This document shows positions 25,951-34,402 of a DNA stretch of 64,000 nt, piece after piece. This DNA comes from Kordiimonadaceae bacterium. Its GTDB lineage: Bacteria; Pseudomonadota; Alphaproteobacteria; Sphingomonadales; Kordiimonadaceae. Position 1 is the first letter of the stretch, and every line of letters starts with the position of its first letter. A program made the position numbers and the translations under genes. Location: positions 248,001 to 312,000 of the forward strand of contig JAEPQB010000001.1 in the NCBI GenBank assembly GCA_017640725.1, written 5' to 3'. The notes under the pieces were generated by a model, which made no database searches, was not told the origin of the DNA, and worked only from the letters and a program-made list of their open reading frames with translations.

Positions 25951-28900
25951 ATGTATGCCGAACTCCATAGCACCAGTAACTTCAGTTTCCTGCGCGGGGC
26001 ATCTCACCCCGAAGAACTGGTCATCATGGCCAAAATCAAAGGTTTGAGCGCGCTTGCGATCACCGACCGCAACAGCATGGCTGGCATTGTGCGCGCCCAC
26101 AAAGCCGCCAAAGAAAACGACCTGCCCTTCATCCCTGCGTGCCGGTTAGACCTTATGGATGCGCCCTCACTGCTCGCGTATCCGACCGACCGGGACGCTT
26201 ACGCGCGCCTGACGGAACTATTGACCATCGGCAACCGGCGCGCACCCAAGGGCGAATGCCATCTTGGCCTTGAAGACGTGGCCTCCTTCAGCAAAGGACT
26301 GATGTTTGCCTTAGTACCCGACGCCAAAACGCCTGGTGACATTTTGAGTGAGACCCACATCAACAAACTGCAGCGCATGCGCGAGCAGTTGAATGCACCG
26401 CTCTATCTGGCGGCCCACTATACCTATCAGGGTGAGGACAAGCGTCGTATCCATGCACTGGCCACCTGTGCCCAGCAAGCTGGCCTGCCTTTGCTGGCCA
26501 CGGGTGACGTTATGTTTCACGGGCCGGAGCGACGCGTGCTTGCGGATGTGGTCACCTGTATCCGGGAGCATAAACGCATTGAAGAAGCAGGTTATTTGCT
26601 CGCTGCCAACGCAGAACGTTTCATCAAACCCGCGCACGAGATGCAGCGCCTGTTTGCCGAATACCCGAGGGCCGTAAAAAACACGCAAGTCATCCAGGAA
26701 GCCTGCAATTTCTCACTGGACGAGTTGAGCTACAACTATCCTCATGAGCCTGTACCCGAGGGCAAAACCCCACAGCAACATTTGGCGGAGCTTTCCTACA
26801 AAGGTGCTGAAGACCGCTTCCCTGAAGGCATGCCAGATAAAGTCCGCGACATTCTGCAGCGCGAGCTGGAACTTGTGGATGAGCTTGGTTACGCCCCCTA
26901 TTTCCTGACCGTGCATGACATTGTGCATTTTGCCCGGAGCCGGAAAATTCTGTGTCAGGGGCGCGGGTCAGCAGCCAACTCTGTGATTTGCTACATGCTG
27001 CGCATCACTGATGTGAACCCCGCCAAAGTCGACCTTTTGTTCGAGCGTTTTGTCTCCAAAGAGCGCGGCGAACCGCCGGATATTGATGTCGACTTTGAGC
27101 ATGAGCGCCGCGAAGAAGTGATCCAGTATATCTATGAGCGATACGGTCGGCACCGGGCAGGGTTGGCGGCGACACTGATCACCTATCGGGCGCGCAGTGC
27201 GATCCGCGAAGTGGGCAAGGTAATGGGGCTGTCGGAAGACATGATCAGTGCGCTTTCTGGCACCGTGTGGGGTTTCTACAGCAGTGAAATCCCGGACGAA
27301 CAGGTGCGACAGGCAGGCTTTGACCCGGCTGAACCAGGCTTGATGCAAACCCTTGCGATTGCTCATGAAATTGTTGGTTTCCCGCGGCATCTGTCACAGC
27401 ATGTGGGTGGCTTTGTGCTGACGGAAAGCCCGCTGCATCACATTGTGCCCATTCAAAACGCCGCGATGAAGGACCGCACGGTTATCGAGTGGAACAAAGA
27501 CGACCTGGATACGCTCAATATCCTGAAGGTGGATGTGCTGGCGCTGGGCATGCTGAGTTGCTTGCGCAAGGCCTTTGACTTGATGCGCATGCACCATGGC
27601 CGCAATTATGAGCTTGCCACCCTGCCAAACGAAGATCCCGCCACTTACGCCATGCTGCAGCGTGCCGACAGTGTGGGTGTGTTTCAGGTGGAAAGCCGCG
27701 CGCAAATGAGCATGCTGCCGCGCCTGAAACCCAAAAGTTATTATGACCTTGTGGTTCAGGTGGCGATTGTGCGCCCCGGCCCCATACAGGGCGATATGGT
27801 GCACCCCTACCTGCGCCGGCGACAGGGCAAAGAGGCCGTTGAGTACCCGGCGCCTGACCCGGCTTTCGGGCCGACTGACGAGCTGGAGCAAGTGCTTTCC
27901 CGCACATACGGTGTGCCACTGTTTCAGGAACAAGCCATGAAAATTGCGATTGTTGCAGCGGGCTTTACGCCTGGCGAAGCAGACGGCCTGAGACGCGCCA
28001 TGGCAACCTTTAGGAACAGCGGCACGGTGGGCGCGTTTGAGGCCAAATTCATCAATGGCATGACCGATCGTGGCTACACGCAAGACTTTGCTGAGCGCTG
28101 CTTTCGCCAAATTGAGGGCTTCGCTGATTATGGCTTTCCAGAAAGCCATGCCGCCAGCTTTGCCTTGCTTGTCTATGCCTCCTCCTGGGTCAAATGCCAT
28201 CACCCGGACGTGTTTGCCTGCGCGCTCCTGAACGCCCAACCCATGGGCTTTTATGCCCCCGCTCAGATCGTTCGGGACGCACGCGAGCACGGCGTGGAGG
28301 TGCGGCCGGTTGACGTAAACCACAGCGACTGGGATTGCACGCTTGAACCCGCCCCCAAGACCAAGTGGGGATGCGCTGTAAGGCTTGGTATGCGCCAGGT
28401 TAAGGGGGTTCGCGAGGACGCTGCCGAGCTGCTGATGGCTGCGCGCCTCAGACCCTTCACTGACGCGTTTGATGTGCATGCCCGCACCCGTATGATGGTG
28501 GTGCAACTTGAGAAGCTTGCGGAAGCTGATGCCTTCAGATCCTGCGGTCTTGATCGGCGGCAGGCCCTGTGGCAAGTGCGCGGCCTGGTGGATACTCCTG
28601 ACCTGCCTTTGTTTGCCCATGCGGACACTGAAGAAACCGGACCTGAGGTGGAGGCGGTGCTGCCAACTATGCCGCTCGCCGAACATGTGGTGAATGACTA
28701 TCAAACCCTGCGGCTTTCACTGAAAGCGCACCCCCTGTCATTCCTGAGGACGACCATGAAAGCGCGCGGCGTGGTGCCCTGCCGCGGACTGGAAGAAAAA
28801 CGCGACGGAGACCATGCTTCTGTCGCTGGCCTTGTCTTGGTCCGGCAACGCCCAGGAAGCGCAAAAGGCGTTATATTTCTGACACTTGAGGATGAAACCG

Positions 28901-29217
28901 GTGTCGCTAATATTGTTGTCTGGAGCAAGGTTTTTGACGCCCACCGCGCCATCCTTATGGGCGGTCGCCTGCTGGTGGTTGAAGGCCAACTGCAGCGGGA
29001 AGACGGGGTCACCCATCTGGTTGCGCGCAAGCTTTATGATGCGTCTGCCGAGTTGCTGCGCCTGTCGGATGATGTGGATGATCTGAGTGTGCCGGTCGCG
29101 GCAGCGGACGAAGTGAAAAAGCCAACCGAAGGGGACCGGCGCTTGCCACCCTTCAAAGCATCAATGCATCCGCGCAATGTGCGCGGGTTGATCCCCAAAA
29201 GCAGGGACTTCCACTAA
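25951..29217 (+). CDS. dnaE2: DnaE2 (ImuC), error-prone DNA polymerase III alpha subunit
   Basis: The 1088-aa product is full length for DnaE2. It starts with the PHP domain (MYAELHSTSNFSFLRGASHPEELV). The polymerase core shows GRGSAANSVICYMLRITDVNP and PPDIDVDFEHERREEVIQYIYERYG with the catalytic aspartates DxD, and FRNSGTVGAFEAKFINGM. A C-terminal OB domain follows (GVIFLTLEDETGVANIVVW). It performs SOS mutagenic bypass synthesis with ImuAB. ATG 25951 follows AAGG at 7-nt spacing. Confidence 0.96.
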   Translation: MYAELHSTSNFSFLRGASHPEELVIMAKIKGLSALAITDRNSMAGIVRAHKAAKENDLPFIPACRLDLMDAPSLLAYPTDRDAYARLTELLTIGNRRAPKGECHLGLEDVASFSKGLMFALVPDAKTPGDILSETHINKLQRMREQLNAPLYLAAHYTYQGEDKRRIHALATCAQQAGLPLLATGDVMFHGPERRVLADVVTCIREHKRIEEAGYLLAANAERFIKPAHEMQRLFAEYPRAVKNTQVIQEACNFSLDELSYNYPHEPVPEGKTPQQHLAELSYKGAEDRFPEGMPDKVRDILQRELELVDELGYAPYFLTVHDIVHFARSRKILCQGRGSAANSVICYMLRITDVNPAKVDLLFERFVSKERGEPPDIDVDFEHERREEVIQYIYERYGRHRAGLAATLITYRARSAIREVGKVMGLSEDMISALSGTVWGFYSSEIPDEQVRQAGFDPAEPGLMQTLAIAHEIVGFPRHLSQHVGGFVLTESPLHHIVPIQNAAMKDRTVIEWNKDDLDTLNILKVDVLALGMLSCLRKAFDLMRMHHGRNYELATLPNEDPATYAMLQRADSVGVFQVESRAQMSMLPRLKPKSYYDLVVQVAIVRPGPIQGDMVHPYLRRRQGKEAVEYPAPDPAFGPTDELEQVLSRTYGVPLFQEQAMKIAIVAAGFTPGEADGLRRAMATFRNSGTVGAFEAKFINGMTDRGYTQDFAERCFRQIEGFADYGFPESHAASFALLVYASSWVKCHHPDVFACALLNAQPMGFYAPAQIVRDAREHGVEVRPVDVNHSDWDCTLEPAPKTKWGCAVRLGMRQVKGVREDAAELLMAARLRPFTDAFDVHARTRMMVVQLEKLAEADAFRSCGLDRRQALWQVRGLVDTPDLPLFAHADTEETGPEVEAVLPTMPLAEHVVNDYQTLRLSLKAHPLSFLRTTMKARGVVPCRGLEEKRDGDHASVAGLVLVRQRPGSAKGVIFLTLEDETGVANIVVWSKVFDAHRAILMGGRLLVVEGQLQREDGVTHLVARKLYDASAELLRLSDDVDDLSVPVAAADEVKKPTEGDRRLPPFKASMHPRNVRGLIPKSRDFH

Positions 29218-29233
29218 TCCGCACTCAACGACA

Positions 29234-29300
29234 AGCGCAAAAAGTACGAAAAAACGCAAAAAAAGTGGCAGAAACAGGCAAAAAATGTCATAAAAACACT
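29234..29300. other. Phased A-tracts (probable intrinsically bent DNA)
   Basis: Runs of 5-7 adenines begin at about 29239, 29249, 29258, 29280 and 29292, close to one helical turn apart, in the 205-bp gap between dnaE2 and the Crp/Fnr gene. Such phasing predicts curvature and may help the downstream promoter. Confidence 0.5.
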
Positions 29301-29385
29301 GGAAATTGGCACGGGGGCTCTCTAAGGGGCACTTCAGGGGGTGCGCCATTTTGCCCAATGGAATCTCTCAATCTGAATGACTAGG

Positions 29386-29399
29386 TGACGCATGCGTCA
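29386..29399. promoter_or_regulatory. Perfect 14-bp palindrome TGACGCATGCGTCA
   Basis: It lies 24 bp before the Crp/Fnr gene start. Perfect symmetry and position suggest an operator, possibly for autoregulation. It does not match the FNR consensus. Confidence 0.5.
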
Positions 29400-29422
29400 T
29401 TGGACATGAACGTGAGGAATGG

Positions 29423-30175
29423 ATGGGAAATATCGACGTAAAAACCATGGCTGGCGAAAGCTCTGCCGAGATGATAGCCCGACAGCCTCTTTTTAAAGGT
29501 GCGTCCGAAGATACCATCGGCAAACTTTCGGCGGCAGGCCAGGTTCTCAAACTGGATAAAGGCGAAGCGCTCTTTATGCAGGAAGACCCTGCGGAGTGGT
29601 TTTACATCATGCTGTCGGGATGGGTGAAACTGTTCCGCGAAACCATGGACGGCGCTGAAGCCGTAATCGATATGGCAACCCGGGGAGAGCTTGTAGGCGA
29701 AACCGCCATTTTCGAAGATGGCATGCATTCCTATTGCGCGGCTGCTGCAGAAAAAGTTGAAGTCCTGCGGCTACCAAGCAGCCTGCTGAAAAAAGCGGTG
29801 AATGACGAACAACCTGTTGCGCTTTCCATGCTGTCGTCGATGTCGCGCCACCGCAAACGGCAAAGCCGCGAAATTGAAAGCCTGACACTCCAGAACGCAT
29901 CACAGCGCATCGGCTGCTTTTTGCTGCGACACTGCAACCAGCTGGAGGAAGATCAGATTGATCTGCAACTGCCCTACGACAAATCGCTTATTGCGGCGCG
30001 TCTGGGCATGAAATCAGAAACCTTCTCGCGTGCTCTTAACAAATTGCGGCAGGAAACCAACATTGAAGTCAAAGGCTCAATGGTGCAAATCCCGAGCATC
30101 GATGTGATTTCCACCTACTCCTGCAGCGCCTGCTCGAACGAGTTTCCCTGCTCAGATTTGCAGGCAATGGAATAA
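29423..30175 (+). CDS. Crp/Fnr family regulator with C-terminal Cys cluster
   Basis: The 250-aa protein has a cNMP-type sensor domain (about 20-140, LDKGEALFMQEDPAEWFYIMLSGWVKLFRETMDGAEAVIDMATRGELVGETAIFE) and a winged helix with YDKSLIAARLGMKSETFSRALNKLRQ. It lacks an N-terminal Cys cluster but ends in C234-x2-C237-x5-C243 (SCSACSNEFPC), a possible metal or redox site. Relatives act in nitrosative or anaerobic control, but the ligand is unknown. GAGGA lies just upstream. The hemN gene with an FNR box follows 0.5 kb downstream. Confidence 0.88.
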   Translation: MGNIDVKTMAGESSAEMIARQPLFKGASEDTIGKLSAAGQVLKLDKGEALFMQEDPAEWFYIMLSGWVKLFRETMDGAEAVIDMATRGELVGETAIFEDGMHSYCAAAAEKVEVLRLPSSLLKKAVNDEQPVALSMLSSMSRHRKRQSREIESLTLQNASQRIGCFLLRHCNQLEEDQIDLQLPYDKSLIAARLGMKSETFSRALNKLRQETNIEVKGSMVQIPSIDVISTYSCSACSNEFPCSDLQAME

Positions 30176-30631
30176 TCAAGCCTGAAGCCAATCCCAATTG
30201 ATCTTTGACGGGTCCGCGACATAAAGATCCGGCGCAGAAACAACGCGCAAGATATACTGAAACTCAATCGGATAACGCGGCAGTGCGCCATCAATGTCAC
30301 CCAGTGTCATCAAGGAGACCGGGTTCACTGAAATTGACGCTTGCCCCAGCGTAACAACACCTGCCGCTTTCACCTCCTCGTCGACCAATAGAAGCAATAC
30401 CGGATTGCCAGAACGGGCATCTTCTCCGGCTGACCAAATCTGCCTATAGGGAAAACGATGGCAATTCGCCGCCATCACCTGGTTGCATACATCAAGATAG
30501 CGCAGCAACAACGCAAGGTAGGTGTCATCACCGGCCCCATTTTCGATCGAAAAACCGCCTCCGCACAAGCCGTCCGACTTTTGACTTTCAATGCCAACCA
30601 AAACAACACTCCCAGTTTTGACAGTCGGCAC
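30176..30631 (-). CDS. Protein of unknown function (about 140-151 aa)
   Basis: I do not recognise this protein. It has no signal peptide or membrane span and carries a YLALLLRYLDVCNQVMAANCHRFPYRQIW segment, followed by a beta-rich part VLLLLVDEEVKAAGVVTLGQASISVNPVSL that may form a small alpha/beta domain. GTG 30631 is the longest start; TTG 30601 with GGGAG 7 nt upstream is an alternative. It is divergent from hemN, and the FNR-like box lies between them. It converges tail to tail with the Crp/Fnr gene, stop against stop. Confidence 0.6.
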   Translation of the reverse strand: MPTVKTGSVVLVGIESQKSDGLCGGGFSIENGAGDDTYLALLLRYLDVCNQVMAANCHRFPYRQIWSAGEDARSGNPVLLLLVDEEVKAAGVVTLGQASISVNPVSLMTLGDIDGALPRYPIEFQYILRVVSAPDLYVADPSKINWDWLQA

Positions 30632-30657
30632 TGTGCGCCAATCCCCGAGGGCTTTGG

Positions 30658-30671
30658 TTGACTTTCGTCAA
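30658..30671. promoter_or_regulatory. FNR/FnrL box TTGAC-TTTC-GTCAA upstream of hemN
   Basis: A perfect inverted repeat of the alphaproteobacterial FnrL form, centred about 70 bp before the hemN start codon. Oxygen-dependent hemN control by FNR-type proteins is well established, which supports the site. Confidence 0.75.
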
Positions 30672-30733
30672 GTATCCTTGGCGAGCAAAAAACTAGGGTG
30701 CGACTCATCGGAATTTTGTGCTGGAGCCACCCT

Positions 30734-32089
30734 ATGTCTGCCTTGTCAGAAGCCCTACTGCGTCACAACAAAAACACGCCCCGTTACACCAGCTACCCAA
30801 CTGCACCCCACTTTTCTGAGGCAGTTAGGGAAACCACCTACCTGTCCTGGCTCACGAGCCTAGAGGGGGACAACTGTACGTCGCTCTATATTCACATCCC
30901 ATACTGCAAAAGCATCTGCTGGTATTGCGGCTGCAATACAAAAGCGACCCAGAAATACGGTCCAGTGACCCGCTTTGTGGATCTACTGCTGAAAGAAATC
31001 GCTTTGGTCAAAAGCGCGCTTTCCCATACGCAGTCCGTCACAAATATCCATTTTGGGGGTGGCTCTCCCAGCATGCTAACGGCCGATGACTTTACCCGTA
31101 TTATGGCGCATGTCCGGGATAGTTTTGACGTGAAACCTGACGCTGAAATCGCCATTGAAATTGACCCGCGAGAGCTCACGGAAGCGAAAACTGCGGCTTA
31201 TGCCCTTGCCGGTGTAACGCGCGTCAGTTTTGGCATTCAAGACTTCCATGAAGACGTGCAGAACGCCATCGGCAGGCGGCAGCCTTTTTACCTGGTTTAT
31301 GATGCGGTGAAACTGGTTCGCAGCTATGGCATTGAGCAGATCAATATGGACCTGCTGTATGGCTTGCCTCACCAAACAGCTGAAAAAATGCGCGCAAACA
31401 TCAATTTTGCCCAAGCGCTTGCACCAACGCGAGTTGCCCTGTTTGGCTATGCCCATGTGCCGTGGATGAAAAAGCACATGCAACTAATCGACGAGAGTTT
31501 TCTGCCCGACGCAAAAGAAAGGCTGGATCTATTCGATGCGGCTTCAGACCAGCTGAGCAAAAAGGGCTTTCATGCCATCGGCATTGATCATTTTGTCAGG
31601 TCTGATGACACCATGTTCTCCGCTCATGCCGAAGGTCGACTGAGGCGCAACTTCCAGGGCTACACAACTGACAAGGCAACTACTCTCATCGGCCTTGGGG
31701 TCTCTGCAATCGGGGCCATGCCCCAGGGCTATGTGCAAAACACGCCTGATATTCGAAGGTACGTCCGCGCGGTCGAAGCTGGCAAGCTACCGATCGCAAA
31801 GGGTATCAAGACATCACCGGACGACATGGTTCGGCGGGCAGCCATCGAGCAGCTGATGTGTTACGGCAAATTGGATACAGAAGCATTCTACAAGCATCAT
31901 GGCCTGCCAGCAGGCTATTTTGATGACGCCATACAATCGCTGGCCCCTCTTGTTGTAGATGGATTGCTTTGGATATCGGACGGCATTCTTGAAGTGCCGG
32001 CGTCACTGCCACAGGCTTCCAGACTGGTAGCTGCAGCATTTGACGCCTACCTCAAACCATCAAACGTCAAACATGCGCAAGTTGCCTGA
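30734..32089 (+). CDS. hemN: HemN, oxygen-independent coproporphyrinogen III dehydrogenase
   Basis: The 451-aa radical SAM enzyme converts coproporphyrinogen III to protoporphyrinogen IX without oxygen. It shows NTPRYTSYPTAPHF near the N-terminus and the 4Fe-4S binding C58-x3-C62-x2-C65 in YIHIPYCKSICWYCGCNT. The extra Cys after the cluster matches HemN, unlike HemW. GGGSPSML follows, as does a C-terminal HemN domain. ATG 30734 is preferred (GGAG 7 nt upstream) to the frame from 30698. Confidence 0.95.
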   Translation: MSALSEALLRHNKNTPRYTSYPTAPHFSEAVRETTYLSWLTSLEGDNCTSLYIHIPYCKSICWYCGCNTKATQKYGPVTRFVDLLLKEIALVKSALSHTQSVTNIHFGGGSPSMLTADDFTRIMAHVRDSFDVKPDAEIAIEIDPRELTEAKTAAYALAGVTRVSFGIQDFHEDVQNAIGRRQPFYLVYDAVKLVRSYGIEQINMDLLYGLPHQTAEKMRANINFAQALAPTRVALFGYAHVPWMKKHMQLIDESFLPDAKERLDLFDAASDQLSKKGFHAIGIDHFVRSDDTMFSAHAEGRLRRNFQGYTTDKATTLIGLGVSAIGAMPQGYVQNTPDIRRYVRAVEAGKLPIAKGIKTSPDDMVRRAAIEQLMCYGKLDTEAFYKHHGLPAGYFDDAIQSLAPLVVDGLLWISDGILEVPASLPQASRLVAAAFDAYLKPSNVKHAQVA

Positions 32090-32148
32090 CATCTGAACTC
32101 ACGCAGCTTTTTGTCGACCCCTACCCCACCGCCTGCTATGGGGTTGGC

Positions 32149-32730
32149 ATGGTTATGACCTTTTTTGCATCGCCCGAAGAAAAGTGGCTGCTTGCGCTGG
32201 CGTTTGGCGTGAAGCAAATCCGCAGTTCAGATTGGGTGTCTGCTGACCATGTAGGAATACGCATTGGCGATATTCAAGTTCGCGGTGCGGCCGCCTGCCT
32301 GTTAGCCATTGAGGCTGCCGTGCCATCGCCGAGCCTGTTTCCAAACGGGAACGTCGGCATGCCAGTCGCCTTGTTGCACTGGCAACGGTCTATGGCGGCC
32401 ACGCCATCGTCTTCGTCGGGAGCGGTGCTCGCAAACGCGGAATTGATCACCCGGCAAATGCATGACGGACGGCCTTTTTTGCAAGGAGAGCATGCAGGGC
32501 TCGCTGATATTGCAAGCGCAAGCTGGCTACTCCCTAAGAAAGAACAGCTACCAGAACAGCATAGTCTTTTGCCCTGGCTTGACCGCATGGCGGCAATTGC
32601 TGAGGCCGACAGTAATGGGCCAATGACGTTGAGAACCAGTCAACTTCGGGACTTGGAACACCATGGCATCTTGCATATAGAGGCGCGCGACGGCGTTTCG
32701 CACGTCTCCAGCCCACTGGACGTTGAATAA
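32149..32730 (+). CDS. Degenerate GST-like protein
   Basis: The 193-aa product has a C-terminal stretch typical of the GST helical domain (RQMHDGRPFLQGEHAGLADIASASWLL; a LADIA N-cap motif) and LLPWLDRMAAI. The N-terminal ~80 residues do not show a clear thioredoxin fold or glutathione site. It could be a divergent or non-catalytic GST. It lies 59 bp after hemN in the same direction with no visible terminator, so they may be co-transcribed. Confidence 0.6.
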   Translation: MVMTFFASPEEKWLLALAFGVKQIRSSDWVSADHVGIRIGDIQVRGAAACLLAIEAAVPSPSLFPNGNVGMPVALLHWQRSMAATPSSSSGAVLANAELITRQMHDGRPFLQGEHAGLADIASASWLLPKKEQLPEQHSLLPWLDRMAAIAEADSNGPMTLRTSQLRDLEHHGILHIEARDGVSHVSSPLDVE

Positions 32731-32758
32731 CTACCTTCCTCAATTCATGTTGTCACTT

Positions 32759-32784
32759 TTTGCAACCTATTTTGCAAATTTGCA
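32759..32784. promoter_or_regulatory. TTTGCA repeat cluster upstream of the MFS gene
   Basis: Three TTTGCA copies (32759, 32771, 32779) occur within 26 bp; the last two form the perfect palindrome TGCAAATTTGCA (32773-32784). A similar but larger cluster precedes the TonB receptor at 37434. These are candidate operators for the LacI-family regulator at 36061. Confidence 0.6.
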
Positions 32785-32834
32785 CTTGACTGCTTTTATG
32801 TTTACTCGTTAGCTGCGGCTGGGGAGAAACGATC

Positions 32835-34388
32835 ATGACAGATCAAGCAGCGAGCAAGCCGCAGCTCAGCTTTTGGCAAATCTGGAACATGTGCTTTGGC
32901 TTCATGGGCATCCAGTTTGGCTTTGAGCTGCAAGTCAGCAATGTCAGCCGAATTTTTCAAACACTTGGTGCGGAAATCGATGAAATCGCCATTCTGTGGG
33001 TGGCGGCACCGCTGACGGGACTCATCGTGCAACCCATCATCGGATACATGAGCGATAAAACCTGGACCCGGATGGGCAGGCGGCGGCCCTATTTCTTTTA
33101 TGGCGCTATCTTTTCGACGCTTGCGCTCATTGTCATGCCCAATTCCCCAACACTTTGGATTGCAGCTGGCATGCTGTGGATCATGGATGCCTCGTTCAAT
33201 ATTGCCATGGAGCCCTTCCGGGCGTTTGTGGGTGATATGCTGCCAGAACGCCAACGCTCGCTTGGGTACGCCATGCAGACGTTTTTCATTGGCATAGGTG
33301 CTTCAGTCGCCGCCGCGTTGCCATGGATGATGACAAACGTCTTCGGCGTTGCCAACACGGCTGCCGAAGGTATCATCCCCGACTCTGTTGTTTATGCCTT
33401 TTATACTGGCGGCTTGATCCTTCTTGTGTGCGTCTTCTGGACTGTGTTCACAACCAAGGAATACAGCCCCGAGGAGCTGGAAGCCTACAACGCGGCAGTG
33501 GAGGAAAGTGCTGCCAAACATGACGGCCTGGATATCACTAAAACCCGCGCGAATGGCACGGTTGACGCACAACAACACCAATCAGGTGGATTGCTATGGC
33601 TTGCGATTGGGCTTGTGGCTTCACTTGTCATATTTGTAGGTGGCGGTTCATACCGACTGCATATTTTGTCTGGTGGCCTGGCAGTATTTGGGCTGCTGCG
33701 CATGCTCGCGGCCCGACTTAAAGCTCAAGGGAAAAACGATGGCGCGGTTGTTGAGATCATGGATGATCTCATCCTGATGCCCACCATCATGAAACAATTG
33801 GCTGTTGTTCAGTTCTTTTCCTGGTTTGCCATGTTCACCATGTGGTCGTTTACCGTGCCAGCCGTGACCGCATTTCATTTTGGGTCAACAGACCCCACAA
33901 GCACTGTTTACAACAATGGTGCTGACTGGGCCGGCGTATTGAATATGGTCCGGAACCTGGTGACGATCGGTGCAGCGCTGGTCATTGCCGGATTTGCCAA
34001 CCGCATTGGACGCAGACGCCTTCATGCTGGCAACCTGTTGGTTGGCGGAGTTGGACTGGCGTCGTTTTTCTTCATCACTGATCCCAACTTGCTGGTCGTC
34101 TCAATGGGGCTCGTGGGGTTTGCCTGGGCATCCATTCTGTCTATTCCCTACTCCTTGCTTTCAAGTGCGGTTCCGCACCACAAGATGGGCATATACATGG
34201 GTGTGTTTAACTTCTTCATCGTTATTCCCCAGATTGTTGCGGCCACTACCCTTGGCTTAGTTTTGAGTGAACTCTTTGCAGGACAAGCAATTTATGGTCT
34301 TCTGCTCGCTGGCGGCTCTATGGTGATTGCCGCCCTGATGACGCTTCGGGTTAATGCGCCGTCAGAGGGGGCACCGCAGGTGCGGTAG
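32835..34388 (+). CDS. MFS sugar transporter of the SLC45/GPH-like type
   Basis: The 517-aa polytopic protein begins FWQIWNMCFGFMGIQFGFELQVSNVSRIFQTLGAEIDEIAILWVAAPLTGLIVQPIIGYMSDKTWTRMGRRRPYF, the segment seen in alpha-glucoside/sucrose-type transporters, with the MFS loop motif D-K-x-W-x-x-x-GRRRPY. About 12 helices fit. It likely takes up a disaccharide or oligosaccharide across the inner membrane. The sodium symporter gene follows 14 bp later, giving one operon under the TTTGCA cluster. Confidence 0.9.
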   Translation: MTDQAASKPQLSFWQIWNMCFGFMGIQFGFELQVSNVSRIFQTLGAEIDEIAILWVAAPLTGLIVQPIIGYMSDKTWTRMGRRRPYFFYGAIFSTLALIVMPNSPTLWIAAGMLWIMDASFNIAMEPFRAFVGDMLPERQRSLGYAMQTFFIGIGASVAAALPWMMTNVFGVANTAAEGIIPDSVVYAFYTGGLILLVCVFWTVFTTKEYSPEELEAYNAAVEESAAKHDGLDITKTRANGTVDAQQHQSGGLLWLAIGLVASLVIFVGGGSYRLHILSGGLAVFGLLRMLAARLKAQGKNDGAVVEIMDDLILMPTIMKQLAVVQFFSWFAMFTMWSFTVPAVTAFHFGSTDPTSTVYNNGADWAGVLNMVRNLVTIGAALVIAGFANRIGRRRLHAGNLLVGGVGLASFFFITDPNLLVVSMGLVGFAWASILSIPYSLLSSAVPHHKMGIYMGVFNFFIVIPQIVAATTLGLVLSELFAGQAIYGLLLAGGSMVIAALMTLRVNAPSEGAPQVR

Positions 34389-34402
34389 GGGGAGACGACG
34401 TT

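Noticed and set aside
27394-28704. 436-aa open frame on the minus strand inside dnaE2
   Set aside because: Fully antisense to conserved DnaE2 coding sequence, composition reflects the opposite strand, no ribosome site or family features.
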